NCBI RefSeq assembly: GCF_905147045.1
Contig: NC_065905.1
Span: 3,100,001 to 3,164,000 of the forward strand
DNA: 64,000 bases
DNA from: Nymphalis io
Lineage: Eukaryota > Arthropoda > Insecta > Lepidoptera > Nymphalidae
Direction of reading: 5' to 3'
Shown here: positions 45,801-56,299 of the stretch, in pieces
How the letters are laid out: the number at the start of each line of letters is the position of its first letter
How positions within the stretch are numbered: the stretch's first letter is position 1
Notes under the pieces: model-generated
The model's input: only the letters and a program-made list of their open reading frames with translations
Database searches by the model: none
Told to the model about the DNA's origin: nothing
Position numbers and translations under genes: made by a program

Positions 45801-48390
45801 TAATATACGAAATCCTTCGCATCCTATTTTCACCACATGTCTTTTATCTTGTTTATTTAACCATCTACTATTTACGTGTTAATTATAACAGAGTTATCCG
45901 GCATAGACACCCTACGTACACGTAGCCTTATAGCGTTCTGTCAATATACTAATCTAATTAAACATATTGAATATATATTGTAGTATGCAACCGTGCACAA
46001 TTTATTATTTTTTATAATTTCATATATATCTAATATCCTCTACATTTATCTCGTTGATCTAACCAAAACTAGATAACTTATGCAAGCTTTCTAAAACAAA
46101 ATGTCTTGGCCCGGTAGATACTAGCTCATATCTCGTACCCGAATATTACCTTACTTAATTACTAAAAAATAAAAAATAATACTACTACTACCTGTGAAAA
46201 ATTTCAAGACTATCTTTCACTTTTAATCTTGACTCGGACGCCAACAATTTAGGAAGGTTGCGACATTGCTGAAAAAAAATAATCCAAAAAAAATTCATCT
46301 TTGAAAAATACGATAACTATATGCGTTCAAAATCTTACCGGATTATAAAACCTGCTTTTGCAAGACTCCTTATCTTCATCATCTAGTAATAATAATTTTT
46401 TCATTAATTTTTCATCATCTTTTTGATTGTTTTTTTTATGAGACTGTGCTTTGACCGTTTTTCGTACTGTTAATCCAGTATCAAAGTTACGCTTCTCGAA
46501 TAAAACATTATATTGTTCTTTATCACCATTGATATCTATGGTTATTTTTGAAGTGTCTTCTTTAGGATCTAAGAGCTTGTTATTTTTAAGAAAAGTGTTA
46601 ACCAAAGCCTTTTTAACTTGTTCTTTATTTGAATTTCCAATGTCACGTTGTTCTTTTCGATAATCCGTTTCTTTTATAGACTTGGAAGTATAACTAATGT
46701 TCTTTTTGATATCATTCGATTTATTTACTGATTTATCAGGACTTGTTTGACGAAGAGGACTAACTCGTTTCGGTCTATTATTCATTCTTGTATTTGAATC
46801 AGTATTTCTATTTTTAGCCTTGGTAACTGTTTGAAAAGCAGGAGAAGGCGATCTGCTTTTGTTAAGTTTATGTTCTACAAAACCATTATTTGTAGTTTCT
46901 GTTATCGGCTTTCTTTCACTCTTAACTTGGACCTTGTTTATTTGATGTGTTCTACTAAACATTTTGTTTTGTGGTGGAGTTTGGTGACGAATAATTTTGC
47001 CGGGGTTATTTTTAATTTTTTCTTCTGAATCCTGCCTCGGATACACTGATATCACGACTATTGGACTTTTGCACTTTTTTAGCTCAATATCTTCAGATTC
47101 CGTTTCAGAAACATATCCTACCATGTTTTCGCAATTTTTACTATAACAACAGCATTGTACTGTTTTATCTTTGTAAGCTTTCATCGGCTTCTGCTTTAAA
47201 AAGTTAAAATTGACTTGTGTTGCCTGCGTTGCCTTTCTGAAAACAACATACTTAGTCCAACCCATTATGAATCTTACTACTACCATGAAATATTTCAATT
47301 ATATGAGCTATGATGATGAAGATTAAAAATCAAATTCTTAGATAATATAAATTAATGGTTAAATGTAAAATGTGTCTGGTCGAATGAGTTATTGGTTATT
47401 GTTATGTAAAAAAAATCGTGGTCAACCATTAACGGTTTTAGAACTCTATTGCGTGATATAAATATTGATAGTGATTTAATATATCTTAATTACTAACGTC
47501 TCCTTGTCGTTAGTTTCTTGCTGATAAAAGCTTTTATTTTGATCCATATAATTCGTTTGTACTAAAATAATAAACATTTTAAATAATTATTTTAATTTAG
47601 ATAGTTGAAGTTGAAATATTAAATTACTCTATAGCTTAGCAAGTCTTACTAGGTTTGTCGTTCAACGTTGCAGCACAGTTTAAGACATATCGGTCGTCTT
47701 GCGTTAATCCGAGTTGACCAAATATCGTAATTCGACTTTTTCGACCACTAACATCATTTAATTGGTGCTCCCTTTTACAATTTGAACATTCGCAGCCCAA
47801 GCACTCATTACAATCATCACCTTTTATACGAGTAGTTTTCATTTTATTTCCTTTCCGTCGACTTTTGTCCATATTTAATGAACCAGTTATATGTTTTTGT
47901 TCAGTGAAAATATTTTCATATTTTGTCTTATTATTGCTATTGCAAGAATAATTACTTTCTGTCTTTTTAATATTATAAAACACTCTTTGTCGTCTTTTTG
48001 AAAAACGATTTTCGTTCTGTCGTTTAATAGAGTTTTCCTGATTTGAGACAGAGCTTTGAATTGTTTTATAGATTTTTTGATACCGTTTATTAACTGTTAA
48101 TTTTGTAGAATTAATAAATTCTAAATCAGATAGTTCAGATGGCTCGTATGGTGTTTTCGCTTGTCTCAATACTTTTTTTTGATAATTTTTTACAATATTA
48201 AATCCACTTAGATTTTGATGTTTTTCAGTGTATATAAAATTTTTATATATATTGTTTGCCCTTTTAACGGGGAAAAGAAGAAAGTCCAACGAATCTAAAC
48301 AAATAAAATATAAGCATAGTAATTAGATGAAAAAAAAAACAAATAAATCAAAACTGATTAAGTTTTCGAATAATCACTGTTTTCGTCCAT
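42866..48390 (-). CDS. Unrecognised 1079-residue disordered protein, 11 exons (hand-built model)
   Basis: I do not recognise this gene. Exons in order of translation: 48378-48390, 47650-48294, 47498-47561, 46339-47236, 46192-46268, 45678-45823, 45004-45128, 44872-44918, 43658-44484, 43073-43335, 42866-43000 (stop 42866-42868). All eleven joins keep phase, the sum is 3240 bases, and each acceptor has a pyrimidine-rich stretch. The product is rich in Lys, Asn, Ser and Arg with little hydrophobic sequence. A cysteine cluster CNECLGCECSNC lies at about residues 166-177, and a second short one, CCCYSKNC, in the fourth exon. No membrane segment, coiled coil of note or catalytic motif is visible. 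The C-terminus FNSVRGFLTIKRN and SPSPAF/SPLR-type Ser-Pro sites suggest a basic scaffold or phosphoprotein, but function is unknown. Weakest parts are the 13-base first exon, the 64-base exon (donor GTTAGT) and the 47-base exon (donor GTTCTT). It could also be two genes, split near 45004 or 47650. Confidence 0.6.
44590..44820 (-). repeat. Diverged copy of repeat D
   Basis: Contains acatattctaccgctaaaca, gtgttctggtttgaagagtg, ccagtgtaactacaggcaca-like sequence and atgtctataggcggtggtgg. It sits in the intron of the unrecognised gene between the 47-base exon and exon 43658-44484. Confidence 0.65.
45350..45590 (+). repeat. Highly diverged SINE-A relic
   Basis: Retains gactgcgggttcaagcctga, caccactgagttttcatatg, catcccgcattggagtcggt and gacgaggccgcagcccag. 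The middle part with the CATCGTGAGGAAACC phrase is deleted. It lies in an intron of the unrecognised gene. Confidence 0.6.
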
Positions 48391-49421
48391 ATTGCAAATT
48401 TTAATTTGTTTTAAGTTTATATCCGTTTTAATATATTTCACCAAGTTTTAGATAAATATAATAAAAAATCGACTTTTATCCTTCATATTTCACGACATTT
48501 ACAATTAATGTCAGATAATTATCATTAACTATTTATAAACTTAATTTTATGTTTTGAATAGTCAACCTCCTTTTTTGTATTGTGTCTTTCGTATTTTTGG
48601 GACTTGGGACTTGGATATTGGACTTTTTGAAATGAATTTATTACATTTTTTTTCTTTCATACCATGTTCCAATTCGAATACAACTTTACAAGAACTTTTT
48701 ATTAAATATTTTTTTAGGGTAGGTACGCACAAAGCACATTATAATATATAGGTAATCTACCACCAAAAAGCAATACTTTATATGCTGTGTTTAAATAGTA
48801 AGTCAGTAATTTGGTTTGGTTTGGGCAGTGATGATAACTTAAAATTAGGCGATTTATTTGTTATTCTATCTCGAATAACTACTTCCCTATTTTCTGCTAA
48901 TTTATAACGGTTAATTTTTCAATTACGATCCCAAATTCTACAGAACCGCAACTGAATCGTTTTGTTAGTAGAATAGGAAAAATGTTAAGCGGCAACGATT
49001 ATGTTCCAATTCAATTGCGATAGTGACCATTTGTTAGTAGAATTACATATAATATAGCTATCTCTGTCAAATCGACGTTATTCTCTAAGTAATATCAAGG
49101 AAGTAAAAAAGATAGAAGTTTTTAAGTAGGTATCTACTTAAATAGTAAATAAGCAAGATTCTATTTATCCATTTAACATGCTGACGATGATGAGTTTTTA
49201 ATTGTATAAACAGTTAGCACTAGAGCCCACGACCACAATTTTTACTCATTACTGCCAAAATACATTATCCCATTATTTAAATTATTGAAATTTGACAATT
49301 CCGTTAATGTCATTTAACACAATGTCAAATTTATTACGAAAAACAAATGCCACCACCATCTATAGAATTAACTTCAAATTTTCGTTCTTCCCAAATATAA
49401 AAAATTATAAGTATTTTCACT
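48391..49421. promoter_or_regulatory. Divergent upstream region between two unrecognised genes
   Basis: About 1.0 kb separates the proposed start at 48390 (minus) from the ATG at 49422 (plus). A strongly diverged minus-strand copy of repeat D lies at about 48735-48860 (ctaccaccaaaaagcaatac, gggcagtgatgataactta). Nothing else is recognised. If the minus gene starts further upstream, one of its exons could hide here, but I could not find one. Confidence 0.4.
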
Positions 49422-50325
49422 ATGTTAAAAGATCGTCTTATAACACAAATGGTTATACCAGTTTCTGAGGAGACATATTTTAATACGAAATGGAAAAGTA
49501 ATAGGGAACGACTTTGCGCTTACGACATGCTTTATCATCCACCCGATTATAATCCCAAGTCTGCGAGATCTGATCGTCAAGAGCCAAAAATTATACGGCG
49601 TAATATGTGGGAACAAGTAAGTTAATAAATATATTAATATAATAATTAATATGACGCAGTTGGAATTACCACAAGGCAATAGTAACAAAAGAATATTTTA
49701 TACATTAATTTGAATTACTTGGTGGTTTAGATTTGTGCAAGTTGTCTTCATAGAGTCAACCGTCCAACAACAATACTAAGTATTCTTGTGTTCCAGTTTG
49801 AAGGGTGAGTGAGCCAATGCAATGATAGATAGAAGGGATATAACATCACAGTTTCTTTTATTCGCGGGATATAACTTACGATTAGTTCCCATTGATGGTG
49901 GCGTGTTGGCTATGTATGGGGTAGTTAATATTTTTATAGTGCCTATGGGCGGTGACCACTTACCATTAGGTGGCAGTCTATCTACATATTAATAAATATA
50001 CAATGTAAAATATGATAACTACAATTTATTTGAAATAAGGCATTTTATAAGGAACAGCATAAAGGCATTGCTTCAACGACTCATTTTCAACTCAGTAGAC
50101 CAAAGTGGAAACCATTTGACTTGCCTACGAAAGAATTTGTTAGAGTACAAGGTAAAATATGGTTTTAAAGCGTTTATTTTGGCTTATAATTGATTATGAT
50201 AACTTAAACATAAAATTGTTGACGTCATTACAGTCAAGAACGAGAATGCCCATATGCGAATTGGTGGTGTGTTGGAATGGGCAGTTCTTCTCAATGAAGG
50301 CAAACCAAGTTTATGTAACCAGTAA
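49422..50325 (+). CDS. Unrecognised 128-residue protein, three exons, complete
   Basis: I do not recognise the family. Exons 49422-49616, 50052-50151 and 50234-50325 (stop 50323-50325) join in phase with good GT/AG sites (CAA|gtaagt, ttttataag|GAA, CAAG|gtaaaa, attacag|TC). The product starts MLKDRLITQMVIPVSEETYF and has the basic, Tyr/Pro-rich central part CAYDMLYHPPDYNPKS. The region KWKPFDLPTKEFVRVQ follows, and the short C-terminus contains MRIGGVLEWAVLLNEGKP. There is no signal peptide or membrane segment. It is soluble and basic, with several Trp and Tyr residues. Such Tyr/Pro/Lys-rich small proteins are common among axoneme-associated proteins, but that is only a guess. A repeat D copy occupies its first intron. 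Confidence 0.7.
49720..49985 (-). repeat. Repeat D copy in the intron of the 128-residue gene
   Basis: The minus strand shows GCCACCTAATGGTAAGTGGTC, AAATATTAACTACCCCATAC and CACCCTTCAAACTGGAACAC. An internal duplication of the 'ataacatca / ataacttacg' part is present at about 49856-49885. Confidence 0.75.
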
Positions 50326-50381
50326 CTCAAAATCAATTTTCAGTAAATACTTTCAACTATTATAGCGTGGTTTCTTTACTT

Positions 50382-50672
50382 TACCACTGGTACTGGTAGT
50401 AGGGCTTTGTGCAAGCTCGTCTGGGTCCACACACTCATCAGATATTCTATCGCAAAACAGCAGTGCTTGGTATTGTTGTGTTCTGGTATGAAGGGTGACT
50501 GAGCCAGTGTAATTACAGGGACATAACTTCTTAGTTCCCAAGGTTGCAGTGGCATTGGCGATGTAAGCAATGATTATAATTTCTTAGAAGCTAATGTCTA
50601 TGGGCGTTGGTGACCACTTACCATCAGGTGGGCCATATGCTCGTCCGCCTACTTATAATATAAAAAAAAAAC
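50382..50672 (-). repeat. Repeat D, near-complete copy
   Basis: Ends at 50672 with an A-rich tract and shows CACCTGATGGTAAGTGGTC, AACCTTGGGAACTAAGAAGT and CAGACGAGCTTGCACAAAGC. It begins about 55 bases after the stop of the 128-residue gene and may overlap its 3' UTR. Confidence 0.8.
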
Positions 50673-50709
50673 TTACATAATTATATTCGATATCGTCCTT
50701 GGCGGTCAT

Positions 50710-50915
50710 TCAAGGGAATTCAGACAAGGGAGGTCATGTTATAGAGGACAGTTTTGTTTTGTGATGCACACATTCTTTTCTCTTACTCTTATAATCTGAT
50801 GTAAGCAAATCCAATACAATCGGACGGAATCGGCTTTTCGTGCTTTCCGAGTCATGAGTGTAAATATTGCCAATTTCCAGACTCCGGGCAACTATTGAGA
50901 ATTTCTCTAATTTAT
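50710..50915 (-). repeat. Diverged SINE-C fragment
   Basis: Retains gcttttcgtgctttccgagt, atttccagactccgggcaac and TATTGAGAATTTCTC, in the order seen in SINE-C. The tRNA-like head is missing. Confidence 0.6.
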
Positions 50916-52723
50916 TTTCAACTACTCGATACAACTTCGCCCATATTCAAAACGCATTTTTTTTGACTAATCCATAATGAATACCATAGCTAATTAAGAT
51001 CAAGATCTTGAATAAATGTGGGGTATTGGTTGAGACCCATGACCAATATAATTGTAAAATAAATCCCTTCTGTTGCTTATATCACCAAATAAAAAAAAAA
51101 TTTTTGACAGTTTTATATCTAGTCTTACGTCAGTATACCCACCCTATGTTTTGTAATAAGTAGATTTAAAAACACCGGGAAGCTCTTTCATTGTAAAATC
51201 AATTAATGAAATATTTTAATAATTTCCTCTTCAATTAGTAGACACGTATACTGCGTCATTATCTGTCGAAACGTGTTATTACGATAGTCAAACTACATGA
51301 TTAAGCAACGGGTATTTAATGTAAATAAAAACGATAATTAGTGACTATTAGTATCTTTTTGGCTGTCAGTACATTCTTATTAAATATAAAACACAAAAAA
51401 TCCATATACCTACAAAAAATATATATTTTTAGATAGAAAAATAGCCTTGTTATTTTCTCTGTCATATAAAACTGTGTGCTCGTAAGAACCGACTCAAATA
51501 ACGTAAAATAATATTTACTCATGGTCCTATTAGAGCTCAATTTATTTATAACCTAAGCCCCCGCAGGCATTGTTCTGCCTATTTCGGTATATAATATACC
51601 ATGATTGCGACCGGTTGAAGGGTATAGAAGTTTTGTACAGCGATATCTAGCGGCTGAATTGGTCAAATGATATCAGATATACCAACATTCATTTCAACTA
51701 AGTGATCATTATTTTAACATTACATAAGCTTGATAATTAAAGCAGTACTATTTCGGAATGTTTTTAGCAGGCTACGTACACGTTCCATAAATTGACGCTA
51801 AGCGCTATTTTGGGTATTTTAAAATTAGTCAAGTTTCAACACGCTCTTATTAATCCGCCCATCTATCAACATAGTTAATTAATAAAAAAGGTGTTCTATA
51901 AATAAAAAACGTATAATATTTAAAAGAATTTATAAGAAAACTCAAAATAAATACATAATCATTGAATATATAATATGTTTCTTCCTACACATGATTGGTT
52001 AGTAGTAAAATATTTAGTGTTAGTTTATGTAACTACACTACTAGTATTTCATTATTAAGTCGGTTTTGATAATTCAAAAACATCATTTAATTTACGAATT
52101 AATAGCTAGCTCAATCTGGTTACAAAACGGAATGCCTTATATTTTTCGAATCACATACAAATTTTCATATAATTTTGTTCCGTGTTGTTTCAAGTTCATA
52201 GATAAACTTTAGACATTCACGAACTAAATTTTTTTGATATAAAATTAACGGAACTATTAAGTACAAACAAACGTTAATAAATAAAATCGTATCAATCAAA
52301 GAAAAAACCAGATTTACACTCAACCCAATTATACTGGAAATGTTTATAACAAATGCATGATTAAAACCAATCGAAATTGCAACAAATCTAATACATATCT
52401 CTATTCTTAGCACCGCGGTGTCTTTTGAGATTGACGAAATCCATACAAGCAAACTTATACCTAATAAGATTTAGTACATCTTATATAAAATGAATTAGTT
52501 TGGCATATAATGTATATGGTTACATAATTAAAAAATGATTAAACATTATTTATTATGGCAGGTTGAAATATTTTTAAAATATGAAAAACTGGAAAGTTAA
52601 AACATAAACAGTTGATTTCTCTTTTGTAGAATTTAGTTAAATACACGAATTTATATATTTATAGTCATTTTAAGAGAAATATAGTCTCAAATGAAATCTT
52701 TCAACCTGCCCATTAATATTGTT
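50916..52723. other. Intergenic DNA with one open membrane-protein-like frame
   Basis: Mostly AT-rich with no repeat shared elsewhere, apart from a weak relative of the 206-bp unit at about 50970-51010 (taatccataatgaatacc, gatcaagatcttgaataa). On the minus strand, 52165 to about 52477 is open and very hydrophobic, with three or four possible membrane helices (SIGFNHAFVINISSIIGLSV, LFINVCLYLIVPLILY). It lacks a good ATG. It could be an isolated exon or relic of an insect chemoreceptor-type gene, but no diagnostic C-terminal motif is seen. Confidence 0.3.
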
Positions 52724-55071
52724 TTATTGCTCATCCTTATCTTTTGCGCCATGCTTCAATATGCGCGTAAACTCAACGTAGTCAAAGATTCCATCTCGAA
52801 TTGGAGCTTCACGAAGCATTTCGTCGACGTCGTCGTCCGTGAAACGATCGCCCATCGTCGTCAACAACTCGCGGAGACGTTCCTCTCCTATTACACCCGT
52901 ATTCTCCTCATCGAAGCATCTGTAATAATTGCACAGTTTACATATTCAAGAAGAATTTAAAAAGTAATATCCCATTGCTGGGCTAAGGCATTTCACATAA
53001 GAAGGTATTATTTAAGTATTCCATCTCTGCTCTAATGCGGGTTGCTGATGAAACACATGCGACAGAATTTCAAGCGACTATTTTTCGTGAACAATTAGAA
53101 GACTTTTATACCGAAAAAATACGGAATTACATAGAGCTGTCGATTTGAAATAATTGTTTACATAAAATATAATTAAAAAGCAAATTATTATTTATATATA
53201 AACCTTGACACTTGCCAATAACACCATCATCACAAGTGGTGGACTGGTTTGGCATTAATTAATAAACTAATATTAGAAATTTTAAAGTGTTGCCGTGTTT
53301 TCATAAAAGAAAGAAAAAACATATTTTACTATGTACTTACTCATTTTTACAAAACATTTGTTTTTCAATCAAAAATTAAGTTTACTTCATTGAACCAAAT
53401 CTATAATAATCAGTTTCATATGGAAGTTTTACATTATGATTAGTTATTGTTCCAAAACAGAATCAGGCTATGTATGTTTATTAGTACCCATCCTGACCTC
53501 ACATGTGTAGAATAGCATAAAATTGTATGTGTAGTAGTTTTCACATGAAAAAAGATTCATCACTCTCAAGAGAACAGGTATTATGCAATGTTACGTTATG
53601 TAAATAAAAAAAAACGGTTTACAAATGAAAGACACCAAAAACTATAACAGGAAACTATATATTTAATATTTATAGATCTACAAAACATACACTAAACAGT
53701 CAGCGATACCATGTTTCTATTAAAGATGGAAGTCACAGAAACCATTTTTATGTTTGTTTGACTAATAATAATTTTAATTAATAAATATATTCTCATAATC
53801 TTGGATGGTATGCACCCATTATTTTTTTATTTACTGCATATTAGCATTAATTGTTTTATAATAGTTTTGCCATTAACTTTAAATAATAATAATCTTGGGA
53901 CATTATTCACACACGGTCATCAGATCCCAAATTAAGCAGAGCTTGTGCTTTGAAACCAGACAACTGATATACTACATATACTACTTTTCTTTTGTAAATA
54001 CATACTTATATAGATAATTACACCCAGACTCAGGACAAACAGACATGTTCATGCACACAAATGTCTGTCCTGGGTGGGAACCGAACCCACAACCTTTGGC
54101 ATGAAAGGCAAGTAACTACCATCCACGCCAACCGGCTCGTCGGTTTTTAAAGAATACAGATACTAAAATTGTTAAAAGTTTGACTTACCCAAAGGCATTC
54201 TTGATAACGTCCTCTGGATCGGTTCCTTGAAGACGCTCACCAAACAGTGTAAGGAACATGGTGAAGTTAATGGGACCCGGGGCTTCATTCATCATACCTT
54301 CCAAATATTCTTCAGTTGGATTTTTGCCTGAACAAACAAGTTATTCAATAAACAATATATCAAAATTTATCTATGAAAACACTTTGAAATTTAACATAAC
54401 ATTGATAAGGGTTTGAGGCCATGCAACATTGACCATTAAAGAGGATAATTAATTCTATGAAAGCTTGTTGCTAGTTGGCAATTTGCTCTGCCTTTGATGT
54501 TTGACCCAAAAATGAAATTTAGTAATAGTCTTAAAACATATATAATCTACTGGCCTCTGCATGTTTTAAATTCTCATTAAACATCATTCTTATATTCACA
54601 TGGGTCATAGAATAATTTTATATAGTCTATAACCTTCAATAAATAGGCTTTCTTATGCAAACTATTTTTAAATTGGATTTATAGCTCCCGAGGTTAGTGT
54701 TCAAACAAACTTTTGAGCTTTATATATAGTATAGATGATATAACCGGGTGAATTATCATTACTATACATAAATGTCAGCAAATACAAGTAAATAAATAAT
54801 TTGTTCCGTATAATAACAAGTTAGCATATACTTCACTTAAACCTCTTTATTTAGAACTTATATAAAATCTTTAATTCTTACCAAGTGAGGCAAGCATATC
54901 ATGTAAATCATCTTTATCAACAAATCCATCCCTGTTCTGGTCAATCATGTTAAATGCTTCTTTAAATTCTGCAATCTGTGCTTGATCAAACATAGCAAAT
55001 ACATTGGATGTGGCACGCTGGGCCCGTTTCTTGTTCGTGCCACGACGACCAGCAGTCTTACGAGAGGACAT
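52724..55071 (-). CDS. sqh: Non-muscle myosin II regulatory light chain
   Basis: Binds the myosin II heavy-chain neck and switches on contractility when phosphorylated. Three coding exons in order of translation: 54882-55071, 54189-54327, 52724-52919 (stop 52724-52726), 525 bases, 174 residues, exactly the length of fly Spaghetti squash. The phosphorylation site KKRAQRATSNVF puts the target Thr and Ser at residues 21-22. The first EF-hand loop DQNRDGFVDKDD (44-55) keeps the metal ligands. GPINFTMFLTLFGERL and LLTTMGDRFTDDDVDEM follow in order. The ATG at 55071 is preceded by a splice acceptor (ttttattag, exon edge 55083), so a 5' UTR exon lies upstream; a strong donor at 55908-55903 suggests it ends at 55909. 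The last intron carries a SINE-B copy and a SINE-A scrap. I see no sign of a second light-chain gene nearby. Confidence 0.97.
52966..53092 (-). repeat. SINE-A fragment
   Basis: Phrases cccattgctgggctaaggca, gctctaatgcgggttgctga and acatgcgacagaatttcaag correspond to the tail half of SINE-A with a partly replaced middle. It is 47 bases from sqh exon 52724-52919. Confidence 0.7.
53884..54140 (-). mobile_element. SINE-B copy in the sqh intron
   Basis: Head at 54140 (gagccggttggcgtggatgg), GGTTCGGTTCCC (one change in box B), body tgtttgtcctgagtctgggt, and tail gggatctgatgaccgtgtgt with AAT repeats near 53884. It lies 48 bases from sqh exon 54189-54327. Confidence 0.85.
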
Positions 55072-56299
55072 CTTTGTTATAATCTAATAAAAAGAAAATA
55101 ATATGGGCATTAAGCAAGGCGATATATATTGAATACAGAATATTTTTTAAATAAAATAATTTTAAAGCAGACTTCTAGCAAAGGAAGAACAATGATGATT
55201 ATTATCTAATTAAGTTAAACAAAATCACTAAATACTAATTTTCAATAATGTATGTATTACTAAGAAGCTGAGTCACCCGACGAATATAAAAGATTTTTGT
55301 AAAAATTTACAAGGAAAACAGCTGCATATGTAGGACACACGATGTCACAATTCGATCTCAACTAGAATACCATAAAAGGGTCTGAATTTATATTTGTCGG
55401 CTGCAGAGGTATGAATGTTATCGTAACAAATGAAATATTTTATACAAGTTTATTGCTTCATTTTAGGGTAATACTTACTAATTAATTTGTTGAAATACAA
55501 ATACGGGTTTGCAAAATATGTTTTAACACTTTAATAGAATCTGAAGTTGTAAGTCAACAGTTGATTTAATAATAAAAGAATCAACGAATAGTTCTGCTTA
55601 ACGTTCGTTCCGATGACTAATACTATAAAATACCTAACCCTAACAAGTAACAAGCAAAGATAACGAATTTTTTATAGACGTTATTACTCTCCGTAGACAG
55701 AGAAACAAAGTTTGAATTTCTCTGTCTACGTTACTCTCGAAAATCGTAACTTGTTGACCACAGACTATATTTGTTATTTTGTTGATTTTATATTTTTTAC
55801 ATTTGCATTGTACTAACATAATTTGGTGCTACTAATATTTTTCTACGTCTATTTAAAAATAAATATACGTAATACATTATTATATATTTACTTTAATTAA
55901 GCACTTACATAAAACTGAAGAGAGTATTGAGCACGGCTCTTGCCAACTTCATTAGTAGGGCTTAAAATATAAAAAGTAATTTCAGCGCAGAATGTAAGTA
56001 ACCTAAAATAATAGTGTACGTGTACCTACCTACTTAATTTTTATTTGTATATAAGGCTGTTGCATTTTGACAATGACATTGACGATTATTGTATAATCAA
56101 AACACGAGTCAGGCAATCATCATGATCACAATCGGTTTAGACTAAAGTATCTAATTTGTAATGCTGGTGTATAATAATTGTACGTATTAAAACTGAGTAA
56201 TATTAACCTAACGAATGAGAAGCAGTATTAGAAATGTAATGTAAAAATAATTATATTTTTAAGTATCATAACGTCATTTCAACTTTCCAGGTTTCGAAA
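55072..56299. promoter_or_regulatory. Divergent upstream region of sqh and the DNAJC30-like gene
   Basis: 1.2 kb between the two start codons. A 14-base perfect inverted repeat (cgtagacagagaaa, 55692-55705 with 55717-55730) lies in the middle. The acceptor tttccag at 56284-56290 just before the plus-strand ATG implies a non-coding first exon for the J-protein gene as well. Core promoter positions cannot be fixed from sequence alone. Confidence 0.5.

Noticed and set aside
47636..48294. Separate single-exon gene ending at the stop at 47636
   Set aside because: A strong donor (CCTA|gtaaga) lies just before the stop and keeps phase with the next exon at 47561, so I prefer the joined model. The split is kept as an alternative in the entry.
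52691..52960. 89-residue plus-strand open frame with a hydrophobic start
   Set aside because: It is the antisense of the last sqh exon (52724-52919), which encodes a highly conserved protein.
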